The notes below the pieces were generated by a model. The model had not been told where the DNA came from, did not search any database, and saw only the letters and a list, made by a program, of their open reading frames with translations. A DNA stretch of 64,000 nucleotides from JAILLW01 sp045640525 (GTDB taxonomy: Bacteria > Bacillota > Clostridia > Lachnospirales > Lachnospiraceae): NCBI GenBank assembly GCA_045640525.1, contig JAZUFE010000019.1, positions 1 to 64,000 of the forward strand, written 5' to 3'. Every line of letters starts with the position of its first letter. Position 1 is the first letter of the stretch. This document shows, piece after piece, positions 52,259 to 61,404 of this stretch. A program made the translations under genes and the position numbers.

Positions 52259-52615
52259 CTATGCTTGTGCTGTGTCAACTTCGTGTGCATCGCAATGTGA
52301 AGCGTGAAATTGCGCAAGCATCTGAGCATCACAGCTTGAAGCATGTTCTATCTTAAGATTGAACATGTCACTGGTTTTTTTGAAGGCCACATGCTCCTCC
52401 CGAAGCTGTTTGGCCATCCAGTCATTACCTCTGTCATCCTTTAGTGCCAATGTTCCCTTAATTCCTGCTCTACGATAAACAGATTCTGTCAGGATTTGTT
52501 GAGATTGCAATTTTTTTGGAAAAGGTGTGGTCTCTTTTGATTTCTTAACGATTCTTGAAATAAAAAATGCTATAAATACCACCCATATTATTGAAATCAA
52601 TATTTCCGGATTCAT
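52259..52615 (-). CDS. Single-helix membrane protein, 118 aa
   Basis: One N-terminal helix (residues 4-22, ILISIIWVVFIAFFISRIV), then a basic linker and a soluble region. The C-terminus contains an imperfect duplication, HASSCDAQ and HASHCDAH, which places Cys and His residues that could bind metal (speculative). It follows the stomatin-like gene by 16 bases and may be its small membrane partner, in the place where NfeD-type partners are often found. No family recognised. Confidence 0.7.
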   Translation of the reverse strand: MNPEILISIIWVVFIAFFISRIVKKSKETTPFPKKLQSQQILTESVYRRAGIKGTLALKDDRGNDWMAKQLREEHVAFKKTSDMFNLKIEHASSCDAQMLAQFHASHCDAHEVDTAQA

Positions 52616-52631
52616 AGTAAGCCTTTCAATT

Positions 52632-53519
52632 TTACTTAATTACTTCCTTAACGGCAGCTATTGTACCTGCAAGATTTGCTATATCCGAAGGAACAACTAT
52701 CTTGGTTGCCTGTCCGTTAGCCATATCTTTCGCTGTTTCAAATGACTGAAGCTTTAAATACTTTTCAGACGGATCGGCTTCATTGATAAGCTTAATTCCC
52801 TCTGCTCTTGCTTTTTGAACCGCAAGCAGCGCTTCGGCCTCACCTTGAGCTTCTCTGATTCTTTGTTCCTTGACGGCATCAGCACGTAAAATTGCAGCTT
52901 CCTTCTCACCTTCTGCAAGAGTAATTGCCGACTGTTTCTTACCTTCCGCTGTCAAAATAGCTTCTCTCTTTTCACGTTCTGCTCTCATCTGCTTTTCCAT
53001 TGCGTCCTGAATTGAACGTGGAGGCTGAATATTTTTAACTTCTACTCTGTTAACCTTGATACCCCACTTATCGGTAGCTTCATCCAAAATTGATGTAATC
53101 TGTCCGTTAATGCTGTCACGGCTTGTCAGAGTTTCGTCCAACGTCATTGAACCGATAATATTTCTAAGAGTTGTTGCCGATAGGTTTTCAATGGCAGCAA
53201 TAGGACGTTCAACACCGTAAGAAAACAACTTGGCATCAAAAACCTCAAAGAACACTACAGAATCAACCATCATTGTTACATTGTCTTTGGTAATAACCGG
53301 TTGAGGTTCAAAATCCGCCACCTGCTCTTTCAGCGAAACTTTCTTGGCAATTCTATAAACTATGGGTACTCTGAAGTGAATTCCTGCCAACCATGTTGTA
53401 TGGTATTTACCAAGAAATTCTATAACCCATGCGTTTGCCTGAGGTACGACTCTGATAGAACAACATAACAGAATAATAATCAAAACAATAATAATTAATA
53501 CCACAAAACCTGAATTCAT
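52632..53519 (-). CDS. SPFH/band-7 stomatin-like membrane protein
   Basis: A 295-residue stomatin/prohibitin-family protein. An N-terminal hydrophobic anchor (VVLIIIVLIIILLCCSIRVVP) precedes the band-7 domain (QANAWVIEFLGKYHTTW...DNVTMMVDSVVFFEV). The long helical region that follows has the Ala/Glu-rich repeat typical of the family (EKQMRAEREKREAILTAEGKKQSAI). Such proteins scaffold membrane microdomains and control proteases (family knowledge). The ATG at 53519 has AGGAGG 7 bases before it; the longer frame lies within the upstream spacer. Confidence 0.92.
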   Translation of the reverse strand: MNSGFVVLIIIVLIIILLCCSIRVVPQANAWVIEFLGKYHTTWLAGIHFRVPIVYRIAKKVSLKEQVADFEPQPVITKDNVTMMVDSVVFFEVFDAKLFSYGVERPIAAIENLSATTLRNIIGSMTLDETLTSRDSINGQITSILDEATDKWGIKVNRVEVKNIQPPRSIQDAMEKQMRAEREKREAILTAEGKKQSAITLAEGEKEAAILRADAVKEQRIREAQGEAEALLAVQKARAEGIKLINEADPSEKYLKLQSFETAKDMANGQATKIVVPSDIANLAGTIAAVKEVIK

Positions 53520-53536
53520 ATTTCTTCCTCCTAAAA

Positions 53537-54841
53537 TCAATATTCTTTCTTATCCAATTCCATTCTTGAAATTATCTCATTTACCTTCTTGTATACCAAT
53601 TCCTCATCCATAGTCAGCACTTTTCGATTCTGCATCGTTATCTTACCGTTAATAATAACCGTATCTACTTCAGAACCGTTAGCCGAATAACTTAAGCCTG
53701 CCAGCAGATTGTTCTTTGGCATTAATGAAGGATTCTTTAAATCCAAAACGGCAATATCTGCCTTCTTTCCTACTTCCAATGTGCCGATTTCTTTATCAAG
53801 ACCAAGTGCTTTGGCACCGTTGACAGTTGCCATCCTAAATACTTCCCGGGCACCGATACATTCGGGTGTTTTATGCGTACCCTTATGAATAAGAGCCATC
53901 AAACTCATCTCATGGAACATATTAAGTGAATTGTTTGATGCTGCACCGTCAGTTCCAAGACACACATTAATTCCCTTCTTAATCATCTCCGGAACAGGTG
54001 CAAAACCATTACCGAGCTTCATGTTACTTGCCGGATTTGATACCACAGATACCTTCTTCTTGGCAAGTATATCCATATCATCTTCATCGATCTGGACACA
54101 ATGCGCTGCTATACAAGGAACATCGAATAATCCGTTATCATCTGCCATCTTAATGGGTGAACAGCCGTATTTTTCTTTTGTACCTTCTATTTCACTTATG
54201 GATTCCGACAAATGAACATGTATGCCTATATTTTTCTTTTTCGCTTCATCCGAAACATGTCTGAAAAATCTGTCCGAACAAGTATACGGAGCGTGCGGAC
54301 CCATCATAAAGGTTATTCTGTCGCAATCTTTACAAAATTCCATTTCAGCATATGTTTCATTGATTCTTCTGATTCCGCCTTCGTCTTCCGGGCCGTCTCC
54401 GACAAGTCCTCGTGAAATCACGGCTCTCATTCCGGATTCCTTAACGGCTTTGGTCGTTTGAAAAGGATTCATCATCATATCGTTGAAACAGGTAGTGCCC
54501 GACTTCATCATTTCGATAATTGCAAGGCAGGCTCCCCAATAAGTATCCTCATCCGTCATCTTCTGTTCAATCGGATCAATTGTTCCGAAAAGCCAGTCCA
54601 TAAAGCTCAAATCATCCGCCACATTACGCATGAAAGCCATATAACTGTGTGTATGACAATTGATAAGTCCGGGAATTGCAAGCTTATCTTTTCCGTCAAT
54701 AACTGTCTCTTCTATGAAATCTTTAGGTTTATCGCCTATGCCGACTATTTTGTCCTTTTCGATAAAGATAGATGTTTCTTTAATGATATCTTTATCTTTT
54801 TCAAAAAGCACAGCCTGAATATTCTTCAATACTATTCCCAT
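53537..54841 (-). CDS. mtaD: Amidohydrolase, probable SAH/MTA/5'-deoxyadenosine deaminase
   Basis: A 434-residue metal-dependent hydrolase. Features are PGLINCHTHSYMAFMR near residue 62 (metal HxH), MGPHAPYTCS, HVHLSES, AAHCVQIDEDD and the late metal Asp in LGTDGAASNNSLNMF. This pattern fits the TrzN/AtzA-like deaminase group that includes MTA/SAH and 5'-deoxyadenosine deaminases. ahcY lies in the same run of genes. The ATG at 54841 (MGIVLKNIQAVLF) overlaps the upstream dehydrogenase by 10 bases; the longer frame start adds a basic tail unlike the family. Confidence 0.85.
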   Translation of the reverse strand: MGIVLKNIQAVLFEKDKDIIKETSIFIEKDKIVGIGDKPKDFIEETVIDGKDKLAIPGLINCHTHSYMAFMRNVADDLSFMDWLFGTIDPIEQKMTDEDTYWGACLAIIEMMKSGTTCFNDMMMNPFQTTKAVKESGMRAVISRGLVGDGPEDEGGIRRINETYAEMEFCKDCDRITFMMGPHAPYTCSDRFFRHVSDEAKKKNIGIHVHLSESISEIEGTKEKYGCSPIKMADDNGLFDVPCIAAHCVQIDEDDMDILAKKKVSVVSNPASNMKLGNGFAPVPEMIKKGINVCLGTDGAASNNSLNMFHEMSLMALIHKGTHKTPECIGAREVFRMATVNGAKALGLDKEIGTLEVGKKADIAVLDLKNPSLMPKNNLLAGLSYSANGSEVDTVIINGKITMQNRKVLTMDEELVYKKVNEIISRMELDKKEY

Positions 54842-55821
54842 ACTACGTTTCTTCTTTCTCCTTTTTGATATGCTTCTATATTTTTCGCTGTCTGCGTAAC
54901 GCATCTTCGGCGTGCTTCTATTGAAGCCCATGCCAAATGTGGTGTTATTATCAATCGATCCGAATCTGTAAATTTACTAAGAGGATTCTCATCCCTCATC
55001 GGCTCTGTTCCTGTTACATCAAGCCCTGCCGCCATTATCAGCTTCTCATCCAAAGCTTGCTTTAAGTCCGCATCAACCACAACCGGACCCCTTGCAACAT
55101 TTATCAATATGGCTGTATCCTTCATCTTTTTGAAGGCTTCGTAATTCATTATTCCTCTTGTCAAATCACTCAAAGGACAGTGTAAAGATATAATATCCGA
55201 TTGCTTCAATAACTCTTCAAAGGTAACATATTCATATTTGTCACCTGTTTGAGAGTCTTCAACACTTCCGCTTTCGGCCTTGCCTGTCACGGAATATGTA
55301 ATAACCCGGCAACCGAAAGCATTGGCTATCTTCGCAACTTTCTTTCCGATATGCCCCATTCCGATAATTCCCCATGTCTTCCCTGCAAGTTCAAAGAAGG
55401 GTTTATCAAAATTTGAAAATCTGCTTTGCGATGCATATTCTCCGGATTTAACATAATCATCATAATGACGAAGCTTCTCCAAAACATAGAAAAGCAGTGC
55501 AAACGTATGCTGAGCAACGGCATCTGTCGAATAGTCGACAACATTGCAAACCAAGATACCTTTTTGCTTGCAATAATCCACATCAACATTATCAAAACCT
55601 GTCGCCAATTCACAAATCAGCTTCAACTCATTCGCGTTTTTCAACGTGTTCTCGTTCAAAGGAGCCTTATTGGCCACCACAACCTGTGCTTTAGCTATTC
55701 TTTCGATAACCTCATCGGGAGTAACAGTATTATTATAAATGGTCACGTTACCCAGTTTATTGAATTCATCTACAGACACATCCTCTCCCACGCTGTGTCT
55801 TTCAAGTACAACTATATTCAT
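54832..55821 (-). CDS. D-2-hydroxyacid dehydrogenase (NAD-dependent)
   Basis: A 329-residue dehydrogenase of the 2-hydroxyacid family. The NAD loop WGIIGMGHIGKKVAKIANAFG lies near residue 149, LHCPLSDLTRGIMN near 212, NVARGPVVVDADL with the catalytic Arg near 239, and the catalytic His in ITPHLAWAS near 294. The sequence resembles glycerate/hydroxypyruvate reductases, but the substrate is inferred. It overlaps both neighbours by 4-10 bases. Confidence 0.9.
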   Translation of the reverse strand: MNIVVLERHSVGEDVSVDEFNKLGNVTIYNNTVTPDEVIERIAKAQVVVANKAPLNENTLKNANELKLICELATGFDNVDVDYCKQKGILVCNVVDYSTDAVAQHTFALLFYVLEKLRHYDDYVKSGEYASQSRFSNFDKPFFELAGKTWGIIGMGHIGKKVAKIANAFGCRVITYSVTGKAESGSVEDSQTGDKYEYVTFEELLKQSDIISLHCPLSDLTRGIMNYEAFKKMKDTAILINVARGPVVVDADLKQALDEKLIMAAGLDVTGTEPMRDENPLSKFTDSDRLIITPHLAWASIEARRRCVTQTAKNIEAYQKGERRNVVWE

Positions 55822-56270
55822 CTTCCACCAAGTAATTTAGCCAAAGGATCGACTATTGATGCAAGGTCTTCAATGGCTCCGTTAAGTTTTTCAAAATTAA
55901 TGGCATTCAACTTTTCCATAGCCGAGGTCACATCCTTTTGGCTTTGAATAACCAAACCGTTAACATTGTCAAACAATCCGTCCACATCAACTTCTGCCAA
56001 TTCGGTTGTTATTTTGTTAAGATTCTTAACCGCTCCCTCGGCTTCTGTTACAATGCTTTCGGTAGTTCCTATCAATGCATTGGCCTTAGGCAAAAGTGTA
56101 AATACGGCAAATGCCACGCAAACTACAATCATCAAGCATACAATAGAAATGATAATTGCAAATCTGCTTTGCTTTTTCGCATATTTCATCTCTTTTTGCT
56201 CGTTGGCCTGAATATCCTTCAGTATTTCCACTATTTGATTGTATTGAGTGCTCTTTTCAAAATCATCCAT
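55818..56270 (-). CDS. Single-helix protein with extracellular coiled coil, 150 aa
   Basis: A cytoplasmic N-terminus rich in Lys/Glu (about residues 1-36) is followed by one helix (FAIIISIVCLMIVVCVAFAVFTLL). The outer part, about 90 residues, is likely helical and coiled (ESIVTEAEGAVKNLNKITTELAEVDVDGLFDNVNGL). GGAGGG lies before the ATG, which overlaps the upstream stop (TGATG). The MCE- or DUF948-like layout suggests a structural membrane role; function unknown. Confidence 0.75.
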   Translation of the reverse strand: MDDFEKSTQYNQIVEILKDIQANEQKEMKYAKKQSRFAIIISIVCLMIVVCVAFAVFTLLPKANALIGTTESIVTEAEGAVKNLNKITTELAEVDVDGLFDNVNGLVIQSQKDVTSAMEKLNAINFEKLNGAIEDLASIVDPLAKLLGGR

Positions 56271-57148
56271 CAGTTATCTCCCTCCATAGTTACTTCTTTA
56301 ATACCCTTTTTCTTAATATGACTGCCTATAATTTCCTCAACATCGGATATAGCTATAAATGCCGATGTATCTACAGAATTAATAATATTTCTCAATTCGC
56401 GTACTTCGAATTTACTCAGTACGCAATAAAGAACTACCTTCTTACCGCTGATAAGGCCCTCACCCTCCAATATGGTTACGGTTCTTCCCAACTGTTCATA
56501 TATCTTCTGAGCAATTTCCTCACATTCATTGGTAATTATCATCGCAGCTTTAGCCTGATCCAATCCCGTTTCTACGATATCTATTACCCTTGAAGCTATC
56601 ACATAAGTCAAAAGACTGTACATTGCGCGGTCCCATCCGAACAAAATTCCGGCAACTGTATAAATTGCAACATTAAAAAACAGCACTGTTTGTCCGACAG
56701 ACCACTTGAATTTCTTGTTAAGAAGAATGGCAACAGTCTCTGTTCCGTCAAGACATCCTCCGAACTTAATGACCAATCCGCAACCTGCTCCAAGGATAAC
56801 GCCTCCAAAGCACACTGCCAGCAAATACTCTTCCGTTACATCGCCCCAATCTTCAAATACACTGACAAAAACCGAAAATACTGCCATTCCGAAAGCAGCT
56901 TTGGCAATGAATATTTTACCGAGCTTTCGAAATCCGACTATCAGAAACGGTATATTAATCAAAATCGTCAAAAGACCCAGCGCAAAATCTGTTTTGGCAT
57001 TAATCATAATCGATATACCAACAACACCACCGTCCAAAATGGTATTGGGAACCAGGAATTCCTCTATCGCAAAAGCAGCTACCGCAGCTCCGAACGCTAT
57101 CATTGCAAATTCAAAGATTATATGAAATTTTGAAGTGTTATTATCCAT
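56270..57148 (-). CDS. YitT-family membrane protein (DUF161/DUF2179)
   Basis: A 292-residue protein with five or six helices (residues 13-200), including IEEFLVPNTILDGGVVGISIMI and GGVILGAGCGLVIKFGGCLDGTETVAILLNKKF, characteristic of YitT proteins. A C-terminal cytosolic DUF2179 domain follows (AMIITNECEEIAQKIYEQLGRTVTILEGEG...VLYCVLSKFEVRELR...SAFIAISDVEEIIG). The molecular function of the family is not settled. AGGGG lies 6 bases before the ATG. First gene of the run that ends at ahcY and the GH5 gene. Confidence 0.93.
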   Translation of the reverse strand: MDNNTSKFHIIFEFAMIAFGAAVAAFAIEEFLVPNTILDGGVVGISIMINAKTDFALGLLTILINIPFLIVGFRKLGKIFIAKAAFGMAVFSVFVSVFEDWGDVTEEYLLAVCFGGVILGAGCGLVIKFGGCLDGTETVAILLNKKFKWSVGQTVLFFNVAIYTVAGILFGWDRAMYSLLTYVIASRVIDIVETGLDQAKAAMIITNECEEIAQKIYEQLGRTVTILEGEGLISGKKVVLYCVLSKFEVRELRNIINSVDTSAFIAISDVEEIIGSHIKKKGIKEVTMEGDN

Positions 57149-57204
57149 TTTTTCCCCTCTTAATACTATCGTTTTATTCTAACAATTATCTTTATTTAAA
57201 ACAA

Positions 57205-57229
57205 GAGTCCCGTCTGCATGACGGGACTC
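57205..57229 (-). terminator. Terminator of the cofE-like/glmS operon
   Basis: On the minus strand GAGTCCCGT and ACGGGACTC form a perfect 9-bp stem, followed by TTGTTTTAAAT. It lies 19 bases after the glmS stop. Confidence 0.85.
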
Positions 57230-57247
57230 CAAAACAATAATATTAAG

Positions 57248-59092
57248 TTATTCTACCGTTACGGATTTAGCAAGATTTCGCGGTTTATCCACATCCAATC
57301 CTTTAGCACAGCTTACATAGTATCCCAACAATTGAAGCGGAATTACTGTCAAACTTGCGCTGAAGTGTTCATCTATATTTGGAACATATACTGTGAAATC
57401 AACATTATCTTCCGTTGAATATTTACCATATGATGTAATTCCGCAAAGATAAGCTCCTCTTGCTCTACACTCTACCATATTCGAAATTGTCTTATCATAT
57501 AACTTATTCTGTGTCAAAATACCGATAACCAGTGTATTATCCTCGATAAGCGATATTGTACCGTGCTTCATTTCTCCTGCCGCGTAGCTTTCGGAATGAA
57601 TGTAACTGATTTCCTTAAGCTTTAAACTTCCTTCAAGACTTACAGAATAATCAATTCCTCTTCCGATAAAGAAAACATCGTGTGCATTCGAATATTTTGA
57701 AGCAAACCATTGAATTCTTTCTTTATCTTCCAATATCTTACTTATCTTGTCCGGAATCGAACTGATTTGCTCAAGATAATACTGCTCTTCTTTAGGCAAT
57801 ACACCTTTGGAAGATGCCAGTTTAACGGCAAAGATATACATCATGACAAGTTGAGCGCTATATGCCTTGGTTGTCGCTACAGCTATTTCCGGACCGGCCG
57901 TTGTATATAATACATAATCCGATTCTCTGGCTATTGAACTTCCGACAACATTTACAATTGCCAGCGTTTTGACACCCTTTTCTTTGGCAAGTCTGAGTGC
58001 TGCAAGCGTATCTGCCGTCTCACCGGACTGACTGATAGCTATAAGCAGACCGCTTTTGTCAAACAGAGGATTTCGATATCTGTATTCCGATGCAAGTTCG
58101 ACTCTTACCGGAATTTGGCACAAATCTTCAATAACATACTGACTTGTCATTCCCACATGCCATGCCGAACCGCATGCCACTACGGTAATTGATGAAATAT
58201 CCGAAAGATCTTCTTCTTTAAAAGCTTCCTTAAAATCAATCGAAAATATATCTTTATCTTTCTTAACTACGGAATTAATAGTATCTTTCACTGCCTTAGG
58301 CTGTTCATGAATTTCTTTCATCATGAAATGCTCAAAACCACTCTTTTCGGCCGCTTCCGCATCCCAGGAAATTGTCGTCATTTCCTTTTCGATACAATCG
58401 CCGTTAAGATCATAGAATGATACTTCTCCGGCAGTAAGTCTCGCCATCTCAAGATTTCCTACATAGTACACATTTCTTGTATACTTAAGTACCGCAGGAA
58501 CATCCGAAGCCATATACGTCTCATTCTTCTGAGTTCCAACAATCATGGGACTATCTTTTCTTGCAACCCATATCTCGTTGGGATATTCTTTGAACATGAT
58601 TGCCAAAGCATATGAACCTCTGATTCTGACCATAGCCTTAGCAATGGCATCAATTGGAGTTCCAAGATACTTCTTATAGTAATAATCAATAAGCTTCGTT
58701 ACTACTTCCGTATCGGTTTCCGAATAAAATTTATAACCTTTCTTAAGAAGCTTATCTCTTAATTCCTGATAATTCTCTATTATACCGTTATGAACCGCTG
58801 TAACATTACCATCATCCGAAATATGCGGATGTGCGTTCTGTTCATTGGGTTCACCATGCGTAGCCCACCTGGTATGTCCTATTCCGCATTCACCGATAAG
58901 AGAATCTCCGCCATTGGTCTTTTCAAAAAGAGTTTTCAATCTGCCTTTTGCTTTGACTACAACGGCTTCTTCCTCTTTATTGCGCACGCACAATCCTGCT
59001 GAATCGTATCCACGGTACTCTAGCTTTGACAGGCCATCCAAAAGAATGGGAGCGGCCTGCCGTTTTCCGATATAACCTACAATTCCACACAT
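57248..59092 (-). CDS. glmS: Glutamine-fructose-6-phosphate transaminase (isomerizing)
   Basis: Makes glucosamine-6-phosphate from fructose-6-phosphate and glutamine, the first step toward UDP-GlcNAc for the cell wall. At 614 residues it is full length: Cys2 nucleophile (MCGIVGYIG), HTRWATHGEP, then two SIS domains (SGETADTLAALR and RGIDYSVSLEGSLKLKEISYIHSE), ending in PRNLAKSVTVE. GAGG lies 8 bases before the ATG. The gene begins 11 bases after the CofE-like gene, leaving no room for a glmS ribozyme. Confidence 0.97.
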   Translation of the reverse strand: MCGIVGYIGKRQAAPILLDGLSKLEYRGYDSAGLCVRNKEEEAVVVKAKGRLKTLFEKTNGGDSLIGECGIGHTRWATHGEPNEQNAHPHISDDGNVTAVHNGIIENYQELRDKLLKKGYKFYSETDTEVVTKLIDYYYKKYLGTPIDAIAKAMVRIRGSYALAIMFKEYPNEIWVARKDSPMIVGTQKNETYMASDVPAVLKYTRNVYYVGNLEMARLTAGEVSFYDLNGDCIEKEMTTISWDAEAAEKSGFEHFMMKEIHEQPKAVKDTINSVVKKDKDIFSIDFKEAFKEEDLSDISSITVVACGSAWHVGMTSQYVIEDLCQIPVRVELASEYRYRNPLFDKSGLLIAISQSGETADTLAALRLAKEKGVKTLAIVNVVGSSIARESDYVLYTTAGPEIAVATTKAYSAQLVMMYIFAVKLASSKGVLPKEEQYYLEQISSIPDKISKILEDKERIQWFASKYSNAHDVFFIGRGIDYSVSLEGSLKLKEISYIHSESYAAGEMKHGTISLIEDNTLVIGILTQNKLYDKTISNMVECRARGAYLCGITSYGKYSTEDNVDFTVYVPNIDEHFSASLTVIPLQLLGYYVSCAKGLDVDKPRNLAKSVTVE

Positions 59093-59103
59093 AGAATATC
59101 CTC

Positions 59104-60303
59104 TTAGTTGGTACTGTAATTATCAAAATATCCCTGAATATAAACAACAGGTGTACCCTTGTCTCCGGAACCTGAAGTCAAATCACTTAAAGAACCGATA
59201 AGATCCGTAAGCTGTCTGGGTGTTGTTCCTTCAGATGCCATCTTACCGACAAGATTTGAATCCTTCTTTTCGATTTCCTTAACAATAGCCTCTTTTAAGG
59301 CATCACCTTCCATATCACCGAAGTTGTTATCTGCAAGATACTTTATCTTAATTTCATTGGGAGTTCCGTTAAGAGCACTTGTATAAAAAGGTGCTACAAC
59401 AGGATCTGCAAATTCCCAAATACCGCCGACGGGATCTTTGAAACCGCCGTCTCCGTATACCATTACTTCAATATTCTTTCCTGTCTTCTCTTTCATAATC
59501 TTCTGAATATCATCAACAAGGCTTTGAGCATCACGAGGAAAAAGCTTAACTGTATCTTCTGTTGCCTTATTGCTTCCAAGAAGTCCGAAATTCTCGTTAT
59601 AGCCGCTTCCGTCTACAGGAGCATTCAAAATTTCATCAAGACCGAGCACTATCTTAGATCCTGCTTCTTTCAAAATTCTCTTGGTTCTGGGAAGTGTATG
59701 AATATCACAAGCCAATACTGATTTGGTGTAATCAAGGATTGTCTTAGGGTTGTTAGAGAAAATAATTTCGCACTCACAACCTGCTTCTTCAATCAATTTC
59801 TGATAATAATCAACATAATCAACACCTGTGAATCTGTGTACGGAATATCCGAAATAGTTTCTGTACTGTTCAAGTGTAAGTACATCCTTAAAAGGGTCAA
59901 GACCGTTCTTATCAACCAAATCCATATCAACAAGCTGGTTACCTACTTCATCGGAAGGGTAAGAAAGCATCAAAACAATCTTCTTTGCACCTTTGGCAAT
60001 ACCGCGAAGGCAGATTGCAAAACGGTTACGTGAAAGGATAGGGAAAATAACACCGACCGTGTCTTCACCGAATTTATTCTTAACATCTTTTGCAATATCA
60101 TCAACAGAAGCGTAGTTTCCCTGTGCTCGTGCAACAATTGCCTCCGTCATACAGATTATATCTTTATCTCTGAATTTGAATCCCCAATCTTCATCTGCTG
60201 CCGCATCAAGAATAGACTTGGTTACCAATGTTTTCAAATCATCTCCTTCTTTGATAATGGGAGTTCTGATACCTCTTGAAACTGTTCCTACTAAACGTGC
60301 CAT
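59104..60303 (-). CDS. Coenzyme F420-0:L-glutamate ligase-like protein (CofE family)
   Basis: A 399-residue protein of the CofE (FbiB N-domain) gamma-glutamyl ligase family in its longer Firmicute form. The N-terminus MARLVGTVSRGIRTPIIKEGDDL and KFRDKDIICMTEAIVARAQGNYA contain the family's GTP/metal-binding elements; EVMVYGDGGFKDPVGGIWEFADPVVAP near 290 is the second conserved block. The usual F420 genes (cofC, cofD, cofG/H) are absent, and most Clostridia lack F420, so the true acceptor may be another molecule. The ATG at 60303 has GGAGG 8 bases before it. It heads the operon with glmS and is divergent from a LysR gene. Confidence 0.82.
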   Translation of the reverse strand: MARLVGTVSRGIRTPIIKEGDDLKTLVTKSILDAAADEDWGFKFRDKDIICMTEAIVARAQGNYASVDDIAKDVKNKFGEDTVGVIFPILSRNRFAICLRGIAKGAKKIVLMLSYPSDEVGNQLVDMDLVDKNGLDPFKDVLTLEQYRNYFGYSVHRFTGVDYVDYYQKLIEEAGCECEIIFSNNPKTILDYTKSVLACDIHTLPRTKRILKEAGSKIVLGLDEILNAPVDGSGYNENFGLLGSNKATEDTVKLFPRDAQSLVDDIQKIMKEKTGKNIEVMVYGDGGFKDPVGGIWEFADPVVAPFYTSALNGTPNEIKIKYLADNNFGDMEGDALKEAIVKEIEKKDSNLVGKMASEGTTPRQLTDLIGSLSDLTSGSGDKGTPVVYIQGYFDNYSTN

Positions 60304-60442
60304 AATAATTTCCTCCATATAAATATACATGTGCGCTCCTTATCGGAGTCATACCACTTGATAAATATATAACACTTGCATATATAAGTAAATACGATTA
60401 TATTTATATCTATCATAAGTATTACTAATATATGGAGTCGCT

Positions 60443-61324
60443 ATGCAAGGTAAACTGGAACACTATAAAGTATTTAAAGCCGTCGCTGACGCTAGAAACA
60501 TCTCGGAAGCAGCCAAAGAGATGTTCATCAGTCAATCTGCCGTAAGTCAATCCGTTAAGCTTTTGGAAGAAAGCCTGGGCGTTCAGCTGTTCTCGCGTTC
60601 CAAACGCGGTGTCGCCTTAACCAAAGACGGAATAACTCTCTATGACTATGTATCCGCGGCACTTTCGCTTTTGGAGTCCGGTGAGTCGAAACTTGAGGAG
60701 AGTAAAAATCTGGTACACGGCGAAATCGTAATCGGTGCAAGTAACACTTTGACGGACGGATATCTTATCCCCTATTTGCAAAAATATCATCGTCTCTATC
60801 CCGGAGTCAGAGTAAGAATCCTTAACGGTACATCCAAAAGAGTTATGGAGTATTTGGACAGCGGTGTTGTCGATATAGCATTCGTAACCACTAATGAAAA
60901 GCCCGAAGGTTATAACAGTCACTTGTGTTTTAGAACACATACGGCTTTCGTGGCTGCCAACGACTACCCGATAGATTTCAACAGAAGTTATTCTCTCAAA
61001 GAAATAAGCAAACTGCCTCTGATTCTGCTTGAAAAGGAAGCCGGTTCAAGAAGATTTCTGGAAGACATTTTCCTGCACGAGGGATTGCGACTTGAACCCG
61101 AGATTGAACTGGCAAGTTACGAATTACTGATTTCACTTGCGCATATCGGATTGGGTATAGCGGGAATCACAGAAGAGTTATCAAAGGACGCGCTTGAATC
61201 GGGTCAGGTAAGAAAACTTGAAGTTAATCAAAACATACCTACCAGAGCCGTAAGTATGCTGACTTCCAAGGCTACCAAACCATCTCCCGCAGCAAGAGAA
61301 TTTATAGAATTGATCAAAGCATAA
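60443..61324 (+). CDS. LysR-family transcriptional regulator
   Basis: A 293-residue regulator. The N-terminal helix-turn-helix reads KVFKAVADARNISEAAKEMFISQSAVSQSVKLLEESLGVQLF, textbook LysR, and a substrate-binding domain follows (GEIVIGASNTLTDGYLIPYLQKYH). GGAG lies 5 bases before the ATG. It is divergent from the cofE-like/glmS operon across a 139-base AT-rich gap that contains AATAC...GTATT and ACTT...AAGT dyads, possible binding sites. Regulation of that operon is the usual expectation for this arrangement. The effector is unknown. Confidence 0.93.
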   Translation: MQGKLEHYKVFKAVADARNISEAAKEMFISQSAVSQSVKLLEESLGVQLFSRSKRGVALTKDGITLYDYVSAALSLLESGESKLEESKNLVHGEIVIGASNTLTDGYLIPYLQKYHRLYPGVRVRILNGTSKRVMEYLDSGVVDIAFVTTNEKPEGYNSHLCFRTHTAFVAANDYPIDFNRSYSLKEISKLPLILLEKEAGSRRFLEDIFLHEGLRLEPEIELASYELLISLAHIGLGIAGITEELSKDALESGQVRKLEVNQNIPTRAVSMLTSKATKPSPAAREFIELIKA

Positions 61325-61404
61325 TTTTCCATATGTGCGCCACTGGCGTGGTCAGACTTTGGCAAACACAACACTCCGGTTAGAGCGCGCCCTTGGCACA
61401 CAAA

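Noticed and set aside
59093..59103. glmS ribozyme
   Set aside because: The gap before glmS is 11 bases, far too short for the ribozyme core.
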